A stretch of DNA of 64,000 nt from Prosthecobacter sp. (GCF_020439865.1 NZ_JAGRPF010000104.1:1-64000); one strand, 5' to 3'. Shown: positions 1 to 8,432, counted from the stretch's first letter. Made by a program: numbers and translations. The notes: a model not told the origin generated them from the letters alone.

Positions 1-44
1 CAGCGAAGCAAGGCGTGAGGCGGAGAACATGCGGAGGACTGAAA

Positions 45-1040
45 TCAGGAAAGGGGGCCGTGGGCGGCTTCATGCAGCGCGCGTGCCTGCTCCTGCCACT
101 TTTCGCGCGCGGCGCGGTTTTTGAAGGCCAGGATCTCACTGAAAGCGCGCAGCTCGTTTTCATCCCACTGGGCGATCTGCCTCCAGGTGCGGATGCCGTG
201 TGCGTGGAGCTGCTCGCGAATGACTTTTTTGATGCCCTTGATCTGCGTGAGATCATCGTCCGCCACACCGGCGAGCGCGGCGGCTTTTTCCTCGGAGCGT
301 CGCAGCGCCTGCGTCTGATTTTGGAGACGTTCGATTTCGGTGGTGGTCGTGAGCAGGCGTTTTTCGCTGTCGGCAAGGCTTCGGCGTGCGAGGCCGAGTC
401 CTGCGGGATCAGCGGGCTGCACTTCTTCCAGGTGGCTGACACGACGCCTCCAGTCGTCCCGCTCCTGGGTCAGCGCGGCGAGGACGGGCTTCTGCTCGGC
501 AAGCCGGGTTTCGAGTGCGGCAACTTTGTCGCGAAGCGTGGCTGGCGGCGTCTCCTTGGGTTTGGCGGCGGTGCTCCGTTTGCGTTTGGGTTTTGCCGGA
601 GCTTCGGGGACGACGGGCGTTGAAGACGGCGGCGCGCTTCGAAGTTCCGTGAGTTCGGATTGAACGGCGGCGAGAGCCTCCTTGGCCTGATCACGCTCGG
701 CGCGGAGGAGATCCATGTCGCGCAGCAGGCGGGCGGCTTCCTCTTCGAGGGCCCGGGCAGCTTCGTGTGCCTTCGCGGTGTCGTAATCACGTCTGCGGAT
801 CTCGGACTGGGCGGACTTCAATTCCTCACGCAGGGCGGTCAGCTCGGTGTCCTGTGGTGGCGGGCTTTCCGTTTCAGGGGAGGGCTGGTTCGTTAGGGCT
901 TCGTCAACGCGGGGTTCGACCTCCTTGATTTCCTGCCTCAGCTCACGGCCCCGCCATTGCCAGCCGAACCAGCCGAACACTGCGGCGGTCAGGCCGAGCA
1001 GCGGGGCGAGGTAGAGCAGCAGCCAGAGAGTGGATGACAT
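45..1040 (-). CDS. membrane-anchored coiled-coil protein with C-terminal helix-hairpin-helix-like domain
   Basis: 331 aa. One N-terminal membrane segment lies at about residues 6-28, followed by a long Glu/Arg/Ala-rich region (about 35-255) of coiled-coil character. The C-terminal 60 residues contain DDLTQIKGIKKVIREQL and then GIRTWRQIAQW. That matches the helix-hairpin-helix-like module often found at the end of bacterial coiled-coil proteins. The start codon overlaps by one base the stop of the BON-like gene, so the two are probably translated together. Function is unknown; a structural or DNA-associated envelope role is a guess. No long gene is visible in bases 1-44. Confidence 0.75.
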   Translation of the reverse strand: MSSTLWLLLYLAPLLGLTAAVFGWFGWQWRGRELRQEIKEVEPRVDEALTNQPSPETESPPPQDTELTALREELKSAQSEIRRRDYDTAKAHEAARALEEEAARLLRDMDLLRAERDQAKEALAAVQSELTELRSAPPSSTPVVPEAPAKPKRKRSTAAKPKETPPATLRDKVAALETRLAEQKPVLAALTQERDDWRRRVSHLEEVQPADPAGLGLARRSLADSEKRLLTTTTEIERLQNQTQALRRSEEKAAALAGVADDDLTQIKGIKKVIREQLHAHGIRTWRQIAQWDENELRAFSEILAFKNRAAREKWQEQARALHEAAHGPLS

Positions 1041-2656
1041 CAGCGGGAGATGGGAGAAGGCGAAGGAGCGGTGAGATGCAGGCGAAGCTGTTCCATAGCT
1101 TCTGCGGACAGATCCTCAACGAGTCCGACTGGAAGACTGTTGGGAATTTGACCGGATTTTGCGAGACCGCCCGCCTCCACCAGTTCATGCGTGACGGGAA
1201 TGACCTTCCATGTGTCACCGGGAACAGCGATGGCGAAGACTCCCGCGTCCGATGCGGCCGGCGGTGGTGGCAGACTTTGAAACGTGTGAGGAACGCGTGC
1301 GGCAGGCCGGCAGTCGCCGCGGACATGAAAGTCGTCACTGATGACGAGAATGCGAGGGCCGTAGGTTCGGCGTGCGGCGGCGACGAGCTGCGCACGCACA
1401 GACTCTTCAGCGACCTGGCCGGAGAGGATGGCCTTGGAATCAAACAAGGCCAGAGTGATGAAGGCGGGCACGGTTTCAGACGGGCGGGAGGGCGAATACG
1501 TCCCCTCTCCCTGCAGCCAGCCGGTGAGCGCCGTGCTGTCATCCAGCAGCATCGCGGTCTGGAGCCCGGAGCGCAGTTTCGTCTTCCACGATTGTTCCTT
1601 CGGGGCGGTCTGCCAGTCCACGGGCACCCAGGCGTCATCACTGAGACCGAGAAAAAAGGATCTGCCACCGGGCCCTTTTGTCTCAGGCAGCAATGCGGTG
1701 GTGATGGGACCGAAGTCGCCCATCGGACGGCGTTGGGCGCTGACGCGGATTTCATCGTGAATAAGCCGTGGGGCAAAGGCGGCGAACGCCTCATTCAAGA
1801 CCACATTCTTGATTGCGGTGGTGCCAACTTCTCCACGCAGGACGATCTCTTGATCGCGTACCGCGAGAAAGAGATGGCCCGGTGGAAGTGCGGCGAGGCG
1901 TTCTTGTTCAGTCCGGGCGAGATGCTGCTGTTGAAATGTCTCACGCAGCCGGTGCAGCGCCGGAAGGACCATGCTCTTCCAATCTTCTTCGGAGACACCG
2001 ACGGAGCGTGCCTCGGTGTGCAGTTCGGCGTCGGTCTGGTTCAGCGAAAGCTCCTTCCAAGGCTGGCCGATGCGCGCGAGAAAAGCCTGGGCGGTGTCTT
2101 TCGGAATGGGAACCGCACGCAGCGTGGTCGAGACGCTGGCGGCTTCATCGTGGTTTTTGCCATCGACTTCGGGCGTGCCCGCGGAGCTGCCTCCTTGCGC
2201 ACTCCAGCTTTGCTGTACGCTGCGGGCGAGGTCTCGGGCCTCGTAATCCGTGGCGGCGGCGCCCAGCAGACGGGCACCTGGGCCTGTGGCGGCCAGCAGC
2301 AGCCAGCCGGGAGGGTAGGGGGAGACTTCGATGTCGTTGATCACTCGGCTGACCGGATTGAGCCGAAGACCTAGACCGCCGGTGAGCGGGGTGGGAGCGC
2401 GCACAAGATCGCGCACGGCGGCTTCGATGACGTGACGGTCTTCCGGTGTGCGCACCCTGCCCGTCAGATGCGCCTGCTGGCCGTTGAACACGAGGTGCAG
2501 CCGGTCGAGCCTCTTCTCCAGCGCCGGCTGTCTGGCGAGTACGCTCTGCGCGGCGGTTTCGAGATCACGTTGCAGATGCGGCAGCACGATCAGCGCGCCA
2601 ATGAGCCAGAGTGCGAACAGGGTGACAGCAGAAATGATCCAGCGCGCGCGTGTCAT
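1040..2656 (-). CDS. membrane-anchored protein with BON-like repeats
   Basis: 538 aa. A single N-terminal membrane helix (about residues 8-28) suggests an anchored periplasmic protein. At least three segments look like BON or OmpA-associated repeats, each a beta strand, a turn and an Ala-rich helix: around residues 55-85 (LTGRVRTPEDRHVIEAAV), 260-285 (LRGEVGTTAIKNVVLNEA) and 400-430 (LSGQVAEESVRAQLVAAA). BON domains are generally thought to bind membranes or oligomerise. It is the middle gene of a tight three-gene operon, with 9 bp to the upstream phosphatase gene and a 1-base overlap with the downstream coiled-coil gene. The specific role is unknown. Confidence 0.75.
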   Translation of the reverse strand: MTRARWIISAVTLFALWLIGALIVLPHLQRDLETAAQSVLARQPALEKRLDRLHLVFNGQQAHLTGRVRTPEDRHVIEAAVRDLVRAPTPLTGGLGLRLNPVSRVINDIEVSPYPPGWLLLAATGPGARLLGAAATDYEARDLARSVQQSWSAQGGSSAGTPEVDGKNHDEAASVSTTLRAVPIPKDTAQAFLARIGQPWKELSLNQTDAELHTEARSVGVSEEDWKSMVLPALHRLRETFQQQHLARTEQERLAALPPGHLFLAVRDQEIVLRGEVGTTAIKNVVLNEAFAAFAPRLIHDEIRVSAQRRPMGDFGPITTALLPETKGPGGRSFFLGLSDDAWVPVDWQTAPKEQSWKTKLRSGLQTAMLLDDSTALTGWLQGEGTYSPSRPSETVPAFITLALFDSKAILSGQVAEESVRAQLVAAARRTYGPRILVISDDFHVRGDCRPAARVPHTFQSLPPPPAASDAGVFAIAVPGDTWKVIPVTHELVEAGGLAKSGQIPNSLPVGLVEDLSAEAMEQLRLHLTAPSPSPISR

Positions 2657-2665
2657 GGCGGGTGA

Positions 2666-3439
2666 TCACTCTTTCTCGTTGAGCACGCGCACTTCCTCGA
2701 AGCTTAGCCGCCGTACTTCGCCGCGCTGGCTGGCCTGCACGAAAGTTTCCGTGCCGACATCGAGCGCCGTGAGCCAGCCTTCGCCATAGGCCCAGGTGTC
2801 GATGCAGATACGACCGGGCAGAACGCGGGGCAGGCCGTTTTTTTGCGCCGTGTGTCCGCAGATCAGGATCTTCCCGGAGAAGTGGGGATGTGAGTCGTCA
2901 AACCGCCGCCAGAACAGCCAGTCGTCGCTCTGATCCGGCATCGGCAGCATGGCGTTCAGATTCGCGTGGGCAAAGATGTGGGTGGATGTCGCATGCCAGC
3001 GGCGCAGACGCTGGCTGAGAAAATCCCAGTGCTCCTGCGGGATGGCGTTCCAGTCGGGCTTGTCCACGCATCCGTAGGATTGCATCGTCTGTCGTCCGCC
3101 CACGCCGTACCAGGAATCGGAATCAACCAGCCTGTTGCGGGCGTCCAGCATGAGGATCTCATGGTTCCCAAGCAGGGGGATAAGCTGGGTCTTTTGTTCC
3201 AGTTCGAGCAGGCGGTCGATCACGCCACGGGTGTCCGGTCCACGGTCCACGTAGTCGCCCAGCGTCACCAGGTTGTCATCGCGGCCCGGCTGGAGCTCGC
3301 CGAGAATCAAGTCCAAGGCGGTCGAGCAACCGTGCATGTCACCGATGACCAGCGTGCGCCCACGGGATGTCTCACGCGTGGGCAGTCGAACCCTCGATGT
3401 GTTGATGTCGGCTGCGTCGTCGCTGACGAGAATGGGCAT
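2666..3439 (-). CDS. metallophosphoesterase (Ser/Thr phosphatase or Ap4A hydrolase type)
   Basis: 257 aa from the chosen ATG. The family metal-binding motifs appear in order: [19 protein letters not shown] and a late GHT. This places it in the calcineurin-like phosphoesterase superfamily, near PrpA/PrpB-type phosphatases and symmetrical Ap4A hydrolases. A start at 3496 is also open, but the 19 extra residues are poorly structured and approach the divergent ABC gene, so the ATG at 3439 is preferred. It heads the operon with the BON-like and coiled-coil genes. Substrate cannot be told from sequence alone. Confidence 0.85.
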   Translation of the reverse strand: MPILVSDDAADINTSRVRLPTRETSRGRTLVIGDMHGCSTALDLILGELQPGRDDNLVTLGDYVDRGPDTRGVIDRLLELEQKTQLIPLLGNHEILMLDARNRLVDSDSWYGVGGRQTMQSYGCVDKPDWNAIPQEHWDFLSQRLRRWHATSTHIFAHANLNAMLPMPDQSDDWLFWRRFDDSHPHFSGKILICGHTAQKNGLPRVLPGRICIDTWAYGEGWLTALDVGTETFVQASQRGEVRRLSFEEVRVLNEKE

Positions 3440-3507
3440 CCACCATTCTTGCGCGAGGAACGCCGGACGCAACCGCCGATCATCGTGATGGCACATTCCC
3501 TTTCACG

Positions 3508-4278
3508 ATGCTAAATGCGCGAATGCCACGCCACCAGTCAACCCGCCCGCAACCTTCCGCTGCCAAGCCGGCCTCTCCGCCGATCTTCGAGGCCCGGGGC
3601 CTGCGCAAAGTGTACCACACGGGCGATCTGGACGTGGTGGCGCTTCAGGGCGTCGATCTCGACTTTCACCCCGGTGAACTGGTGGTTCTGCTCGGTGCTT
3701 CCGGCAGCGGCAAGTCCACGCTGCTGAACGTGCTCGGTGGTCTCGACATCCCGACGGCCGGAACGCTGCGCTACAAGGGCTGGGATCTATCCGGCGGCGG
3801 CGAGCGCACGCTCACCCAGTTCCGCCGCAACTGCGTCGGCTTCGTCTTCCAGTTCTACAATCTCATCCCCAGCCTCACCGCCCGTGAAAACGTGGCCCTC
3901 ATCACCGACATCGCCCCGGATCCGATGAAGCCGGAAGATGCGCTGGACCGCGTCGGGCTCAGCCATCGCCTCGATCATTTCCCTTCTCAGCTCAGTGGTG
4001 GCGAGCAGCAGCGCGTGGCCATCGCCCGTGCGATCGCGAAAAAGCCCGAGGTGCTGCTTTGCGACGAACCCACCGGCGCGCTCGATGTCACCACCGGCAT
4101 CACGGTGCTGGAGGCCATCGAACGCATCAATCGCGAGCTCGGGACTCTGACGGTCGTGATCACCCACAACGCCGCCATGGCCGCGATGGCCGACCGCGTG
4201 CTGCATCTCTCCGACGGTCACATCATCAAGGAAAGCCGCAACGAGACGCGGGTCGACGTGAAGACGCTGCAGTGGTGA
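3508..4278 (+). CDS. ABC transporter ATP-binding protein, LolD/MacB type
   Basis: About 251-256 aa; an in-frame ATG at 3523 is an equally good start. All ATPase motifs are present: Walker [11 protein letters not shown]-loop [11 protein letters not shown], signature [14 protein letters not shown], Walker [12 protein letters not shown] and the H-loop THN. The [14 protein letters not shown] stretch is typical of LolD, MacB and FtsE-like ATPases that serve lipoprotein or macrolide-type exporters. No FtsX/MacB-like permease is adjacent: the next gene is convergent and unrelated. Its partner must be encoded elsewhere. The first 25 residues are a Pro/Ser/Ala-rich extension outside the fold. Confidence 0.9.
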   Translation: MLNARMPRHQSTRPQPSAAKPASPPIFEARGLRKVYHTGDLDVVALQGVDLDFHPGELVVLLGASGSGKSTLLNVLGGLDIPTAGTLRYKGWDLSGGGERTLTQFRRNCVGFVFQFYNLIPSLTARENVALITDIAPDPMKPEDALDRVGLSHRLDHFPSQLSGGEQQRVAIARAIAKKPEVLLCDEPTGALDVTTGITVLEAIERINRELGTLTVVITHNAAMAAMADRVLHLSDGHIIKESRNETRVDVKTLQW

Positions 4279-4279
4279 T

Positions 4280-4672
4280 TTACGCCCGCGCCGGTGTCAC
4301 CATGCAGCTTCGCATGCCGCGCAGGATGCGGTGTGTGCATTGCTCGAAGTGCGTCATGATTTCCTCTGCGCTGGTGTCCGGAGGCAGTGCTGCATCTGCC
4401 ACGACCGGTTTGTCGCTGAGTGCGTCGAGGAAGACCAGCACGTCGGTCAGATGATGAAACAACTGCGCCTCCTGATCGGCCTCGGACAACATGACGAAGG
4501 CCAGATTGATGAGCCAGCGGCCGTCCTTGAGCAGGATGAAGCGCTGCGGGCGGAAATCGACGCTGCCGGGAGCATGGCCCTCCTGCCGCACAAGATACGG
4601 ACCATGCCCTTTCGGCCCCCAGCCGAGGTTCATCACCTCGCAGCGGGCCGGATCGTTGCTCAGCGCGGGCAT
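4280..4672 (-). CDS. hypothetical protein, last gene of the SQR/TusE/DsrE operon
   Basis: 130 aa from an ATG placed 1 base after the stop of the DrsE_2 gene, which suggests translational coupling. I do not recognise the family. There is no signal peptide or membrane helix. Residues 15-50 form a beta-rich, Gly-rich stretch (NLGWGPKGHGPYLV) followed by FRPQRFILLKDGRWLINLAF. The C-terminal half is helical and contains two cysteines (FEQCTHRIL and MRSCMV). Tight linkage to sulfur-carrier genes suggests a role in the same pathway, but this is inference only. A start at 4702 would overlap the upstream gene by about 30 bases. Confidence 0.7.
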   Translation of the reverse strand: MPALSNDPARCEVMNLGWGPKGHGPYLVRQEGHAPGSVDFRPQRFILLKDGRWLINLAFVMLSEADQEAQLFHHLTDVLVFLDALSDKPVVADAALPPDTSAEEIMTHFEQCTHRILRGMRSCMVTPARA

Positions 4673-4673
4673 C

Positions 4674-5195
4674 TTAGGTGAAGAGGATGTGCGTGCCTGC
4701 ACCAGCGGACTCGTTGTAGAAATCGCCCACGGTCAGCACACCATCGACGCGGTCCATGAGGTCCTCTTTCTTCAGCTTGAACATGTCCATCGCCAGCTTG
4801 CAGGCGAAGATCTTGCCGCCGGAGTCGGAGATGAGTTCGAGGAACTCGCGCACGGGCGGGATGTCGAGCTTTTCCATCTCCTTGTTCATGAGGTGTGTCG
4901 CAAAGGCGGACACGCCCGGAATTGCGCCCATCACGGTCGGAAACGGAACGGTCATCGGCATGCCAAGCATGGGCATGGCCATGTTCAGCGCGGAGTTGCC
5001 GACGGTGGACACCTTCAAATGATCCAGCGTCTTGTTCGCCAGCGCGTTCAGGCCGAAGAAGGTGAAAAACAGCGAGGCTTCGATGCCTTCCATGCGCGCG
5101 CCGTTGGCCATGATCAGCGCCGGGTAAATTCCATCCAGCGAGCCGCGGCTCACAATGATGGACATCTTCTTCACAGGTTGTTTGTCGTCGGACAT
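4674..5195 (-). CDS. DsrE/DsrF/DrsH-like (DrsE_2) sulfur-carrier family protein
   Basis: 173 aa, predicted cytosolic. The order of motifs fits the DrsE_2 family: a first strand SIIVSRGSLDGIYPALIMANG, then EASLFFTFFGLNAL, a Met/Pro-rich middle (MAMPMLGMPMTVPFP), and KIFACKLAMDMF with the conserved cysteine near residue 137. Family members bind or pass on sulfane sulfur through this cysteine, often together with TusA, rhodanese or DsrC partners. Here it follows the TusE/DsrC gene by 38 bases and precedes an unknown gene by 1 base. The ATG at 5195 (MSDDKQ) is preferred over one 14 codons upstream, because the family fold starts soon after it. Confidence 0.85.
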   Translation of the reverse strand: MSDDKQPVKKMSIIVSRGSLDGIYPALIMANGARMEGIEASLFFTFFGLNALANKTLDHLKVSTVGNSALNMAMPMLGMPMTVPFPTVMGAIPGVSAFATHLMNKEMEKLDIPPVREFLELISDSGGKIFACKLAMDMFKLKKEDLMDRVDGVLTVGDFYNESAGAGTHILFT

Positions 5196-5233
5196 AGGTG
5201 TGCGTGGTTCTTGGTTCCTTGTTCTTTGTTGAA

Positions 5234-5545
5234 TCAAATGCAGCCGACCGGTTTCGGAATGCCCGAGATCTTCGACGCCTTCTTTAGCGGACCGCCGGGA
5301 AAGAGATCGTAAAGTTCCTTCGTCGTCACGACGCCGCTCTTGCCCATGCTGCGGATGGTCAGCGCCGCGCCTTTGGCCTGCTGTTCGCGCAAGTAGCGCA
5401 CGACCTTCATGTGGGCATCGGTCAAAGCAGCCAATCCTTCTTCCGTGGCGATGGCGGCGGCGATCTGTTCATTCCATTGCGACATGTCGGTGAGGTAGCC
5501 TTCCTCATTCACGTCGACTTCGGTTCCTGCGATGGTTTTCTTCAT
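5234..5545 (-). CDS. TusE/DsrC-family sulfur carrier with a single C-terminal cysteine
   Basis: 103 aa, the usual family length. The N-terminus (DVNEEGYLTDMSQWNEQIA) and the C-terminal arm ending PKPVGCI are diagnostic of TusE/DsrC proteins. The penultimate residue Cys102 is the sulfur-carrying CysA. The second DsrC cysteine, CysB, normally lies 11 residues earlier, but here that position is Ser91 (KKASKIS). The protein is therefore TusE-like or of the single-cysteine DsrC-like class, able to form a persulfide but not the intramolecular trisulfide made in dissimilatory sulfite reduction. It sits between the SQR-like and DrsE_2 genes in one operon. No dsrAB, hdr or mnmA gene is visible nearby. 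Confidence 0.88.
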   Translation of the reverse strand: MKKTIAGTEVDVNEEGYLTDMSQWNEQIAAAIATEEGLAALTDAHMKVVRYLREQQAKGAALTIRSMGKSGVVTTKELYDLFPGGPLKKASKISGIPKPVGCI

Positions 5546-5568
5546 GGTTTGATGGGTTGGGTTGATGA

Positions 5569-6798
5569 TTACGCTTCCACAGGCTTCTTCTTCTGTCGGC
5601 TGATGCCAGGCAGCGGCCAGCCGCGGAGGAGCACGTTCCAGTAGATGTGTCGGAAGGCGAGTTTGCCGAGGTGATTGAGCCGGCTTTCCTCCAGCAGCTT
5701 CATGGGGCCAAAAGCAAAGGGGAAATTGCCCTCGTGCGGTTCATACTCGTAGTTGAAGTCAATCAACAGCGCCTTGCCGTTGCCGGATTCGACAAAGCAG
5801 TTTGAATGGCCGTCGAACTCTTCCTTCAACGGTTCGCCCTGGATGTGGCGGATGACGTTGTCGGTGAGCGTTTCGCTTTCGAAATGCGCCACGGATCCCG
5901 CTTTCGACGCGGGAAGGTTGGTTGCGTCGCCGATGACAAACACGTCGGGATACTCGATCGACTGCAACGTGTGCTTGTGCGTCGGGATAAAGTCCAGATC
6001 GTCGCCGAGCGCGGAACGCCGCACCGCTTCATCGCCCATGTTCGTCGGGGTCGTGACGAGCAGATCATAGGGAACCTCGCGGCCATCGAAGCACACAAGC
6101 TTGTTGATCTCCTGATCGACTTTCTCCGCCACGAAGTCGGTGACGAGTTCGATGCCTTTGTCCGTGAGCAAATGGCCGAGCTTCTTCGCCGCCTTCGGCT
6201 TGGTGAATGCGCCTGACAGCGGCGTGACGTAGGTCAGCGTGACTTTGTCGCGAACACCGCGCTCGCGGAAGAACGTGTCCGCCAGGAAAGTGAACTCCAG
6301 CGGAGCCACCGGGCACTTGATTGGCATTTCGTTTATGTGGATCACCACTCGGCCGCCTTCGAAGGATTTCAGTTTGTCACGCAGCGCCCGTGCTCCGTCG
6401 AGCGTGTAGAAGTCATGCACGTTCACGCGCCATTTCGGTCCCAGCATGCCTTCGGTCTCCTCCGGAGCCGTGCGGCAGCCAGTGGCGACGATCAGCACGT
6501 CGTAGTGCAGTTCTCGTCCATCCTTCAGCGCCACAGCATGATCTTCGGGCTTGAGCAGATCCACCTCCGCCTGCAGAAACTCCACGTCGTGGGGAATGAA
6601 GTCCCGCGTCTGGCGGACGATGTCGCTCTCTTCATACTTGCCGAATGGCAGGAAGAGAAACCCTGGCTGATAGAGGTGCTTGTCCGAGCGGTCCACCACT
6701 GTCATGCGCCATTCATGCGCGGGCAAACGTCGGCGCAGATGGTTGGTCATCATGGTGCCGGCGGTGCCGCCACCGAGGATGAGGAGATGCTTGTTCAT
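5569..6798 (-). CDS. sulfide:quinone oxidoreductase-like FAD/NAD(P)-dependent flavoprotein
   Basis: 409 aa. It opens with the FAD dinucleotide-binding motif LLILGGGTAGTMM. A second motif ends YDVLIVATGCRTAPEE, and the late FAD site reads YPDVFVIGDATNLPASKAG. Cysteines in VIVATGC and in IKCPVAPLEF fall where SQR family members carry redox cysteines, and a third occurs in NKLVCFDG. SQRs oxidise sulfide to polysulfide or persulfide and pass electrons to quinone. The C-terminus contains an amphipathic stretch (FRHIYWNVLLRGWPLPG) that could touch the membrane. The ATG at 6798 is chosen because the open frame upstream runs into the operator at 6828-6850. It heads the four-gene operon. Confidence 0.85.
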   Translation of the reverse strand: MNKHLLILGGGTAGTMMTNHLRRRLPAHEWRMTVVDRSDKHLYQPGFLFLPFGKYEESDIVRQTRDFIPHDVEFLQAEVDLLKPEDHAVALKDGRELHYDVLIVATGCRTAPEETEGMLGPKWRVNVHDFYTLDGARALRDKLKSFEGGRVVIHINEMPIKCPVAPLEFTFLADTFFRERGVRDKVTLTYVTPLSGAFTKPKAAKKLGHLLTDKGIELVTDFVAEKVDQEINKLVCFDGREVPYDLLVTTPTNMGDEAVRRSALGDDLDFIPTHKHTLQSIEYPDVFVIGDATNLPASKAGSVAHFESETLTDNVIRHIQGEPLKEEFDGHSNCFVESGNGKALLIDFNYEYEPHEGNFPFAFGPMKLLEESRLNHLGKLAFRHIYWNVLLRGWPLPGISRQKKKPVEA

Positions 6799-6827
6799 GG
6801 TTGTTAATACGTTGCCTTGCATCACTG

Positions 6828-6850
6828 CTATATGAGTGTATGCGTATATG
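6828..6850. promoter_or_regulatory. operator-like site 1 between SQR-like and thioredoxin genes
   Basis: Imperfect palindrome with core TATGAGTGTATGCGTATAT in the divergent SQR/trx gap. It matches 18 of 23 positions of the reverse complement of the site at 10566-10588 next to arsR. The minus-strand reading includes TATAGC and an upstream TTGCAT, plausible -10 and -35 elements that the site overlaps. The two copies, the AT-rich dyad and the position suggest an ArsR-family operator. Binding is inferred, not shown. Confidence 0.65.
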
Positions 6851-6882
6851 CAATAATTAACTCTGTTCCAATCTTGTCATCC

Positions 6883-7341
6883 ATGAGCCACTCCCTTCAA
6901 TCAGACGAACGCGGCATCATCCAGTCCTGTCCCGCCTGCGGCACGGCCAATCGCATCGCCTACGCCAAAATTGCCCAGCAGGGCCGCTGCGGCACCTGCA
7001 AGGCCGACCTGACCCGCATCGCCGAGCCGGTCGAAATCGACAGCGTCGAGGCCTTCGCCGCGCTCGTGTCGCAAAGTCCGCTGCCTGTCGTCATCGACTT
7101 CTGGGCGTCGTGGTGCGGCCCCTGCCAGATCATGGCGCCCGAATTCGCCAAAGCCGCCGCTCAGACCGCTGGCGAAGCTGTCTTCGTCAAAGTGAACACG
7201 GATGAACAGCAGCAAATCGCCGGACAGTTCCGGGTGCAGGGCATTCCTGCCTTTGTCTTGATCAAGAACGGCAAACTCGCGGCGCAAACCAGCGGCTTTC
7301 AAGCTGCCGCACGATTGCTGGCGTGGGTGCGGCAGTCTTGA
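6883..7341 (+). CDS. trxC: thioredoxin 2-type thioredoxin with N-terminal zinc ribbon
   Basis: 152 aa. The N-terminus carries two CxxC pairs (SCPACGTAN and GRCGTCKADL), the zinc ribbon that distinguishes TrxC from TrxA. The thioredoxin fold follows with active site FWASWCGPC and the cis-proline strand GIPAFVLIKNG. It reduces disulfides or persulfides in the cytosol. It is transcribed divergently from the SQR-like operon across operator-like site 1, so co-regulation with sulfide oxidation is likely. The ATG at 6883 is preferred to 6817 because the upstream codons lie in the operator and add no family sequence. No Shine-Dalgarno sequence is visible. Confidence 0.9.
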   Translation: MSHSLQSDERGIIQSCPACGTANRIAYAKIAQQGRCGTCKADLTRIAEPVEIDSVEAFAALVSQSPLPVVIDFWASWCGPCQIMAPEFAKAAAQTAGEAVFVKVNTDEQQQIAGQFRVQGIPAFVLIKNGKLAAQTSGFQAAARLLAWVRQS

Positions 7342-7373
7342 TGATCGCAGGCTCATCTTGCGAAGCAGGATGG

Positions 7374-8432
7374 CTACTTGGCCTTCAAATAAGGGCGCAA
7401 CGCCTCAAAGCGAAAATCGATCTCGGCGATCTCATCCGCCGTCAGCTTCAGTTCGGAGAAGACCGGCTTGTCCGGGATGCTGCGATTGGGGCCGTACTGG
7501 CGGGAGATCATGTTCTTGAAGACGCCGCGTTTCTTCCACAGATGGAGTTGAAAGCCGCGCAGGTCGCCGCCGGGGAGATGCTGGCCGAGATTGAAGAGCA
7601 GCATCAGCTTGGCGTGGATGTCGCGCACGGTGTCAGGGTCTTTGCCGCTTTGCATGAGGTCCCAGACCTTCGCGAGCACATCCGCATACACCGCACGCTC
7701 CGTGATGAGTCCCTCGGTGCCAAGATGGGACTCATAGAGCCAGCCATGCGCTCCACGAGCGCTGAACACACGGCGGATCACCGGTTTCGCGGCGCATAGT
7801 TCTTTGGTGCGGGCGATGATGGGCGCGGCTTCTTCTTTGATGTAGCCGAAATTTGAAAACTCCTTCGCCAGTTCGATCATGAGCTTCACCGAGGGCACCG
7901 GACCTTTGTAGGCCACGCCGCCGGTTGTTTGGAAGATGACGGGCCGTGTCGCCATCTTGCCCAATGCCCGCCAATATTGCCGCAGGTCGTCCTCCGTGCG
8001 CCCCGAGTCCGGTGGACGCGAGATGATCGCCGTGGGCGCGAGCTTTTCCGCATGCCGTGCATAGACGAGCATCTCCTCCGTGTCTCGCCCCTGCACCCCG
8101 AGGCAGAGCGCTGATGTTTTGAAACTCTTGGCCGTCTCCGCCAGCACCTCCATTCCTCGCATTTTCTCGTCCATCGTCAAAAGGTCCACACTGTCGCCCG
8201 ACTGCGGCCAGATCATGCCCGGGCAACCGCCCCAGTCCACGAACCGCGCTTGATCTGCCAGCACCTCATAGTCCACGGCACCCGAGTCCGTGAACGGCGT
8301 CGAGAGAATCGGAAACGGACCGCGCACCCGAGGATCAGCATCGGCGGCATGAAGAGCACCGCGGGAAAAAAGGACCGTTGCGCCCGAAACGGCAGTTCCG
8401 AGGAGATGGCGTCGTGTGAGGTTGTTCGTCAT
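7374..8432 (-). CDS. exported dihydrodipicolinate synthase-family protein (Tat signal)
   Basis: 352 aa. The N-terminus LTRRHLLGTAVSGATVLFSR is a twin-arginine-type signal ending near AADADP. The rest is a TIM-barrel of the DHDPS/N-acetylneuraminate lyase family: FPILSTPFTDSGAVDYEVL, GMIWPQSGDSV near the start and FGYIKEE with the expected Schiff-base lysine. True lysine-pathway DHDPS enzymes are cytosolic, so this is more likely a secreted aldolase or lyase acting on sugar acids. Such exported paralogues are common in Verrucomicrobiota and Planctomycetota. It lies outside the ArsR operons, separated from the upstream methyltransferase gene by a terminator-like hairpin. Confidence 0.82.
   Translation of the reverse strand: MTNNLTRRHLLGTAVSGATVLFSRGALHAADADPRVRGPFPILSTPFTDSGAVDYEVLADQARFVDWGGCPGMIWPQSGDSVDLLTMDEKMRGMEVLAETAKSFKTSALCLGVQGRDTEEMLVYARHAEKLAPTAIISRPPDSGRTEDDLRQYWRALGKMATRPVIFQTTGGVAYKGPVPSVKLMIELAKEFSNFGYIKEEAAPIIARTKELCAAKPVIRRVFSARGAHGWLYESHLGTEGLITERAVYADVLAKVWDLMQSGKDPDTVRDIHAKLMLLFNLGQHLPGGDLRGFQLHLWKKRGVFKNMISRQYGPNRSIPDKPVFSELKLTADEIAEIDFRFEALRPYLKAK

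Noticed and set aside
1034-2374. 446-codon plus-strand open frame
   Set aside because: It lies antisense to the BON-like protein gene and has no recognisable domain.
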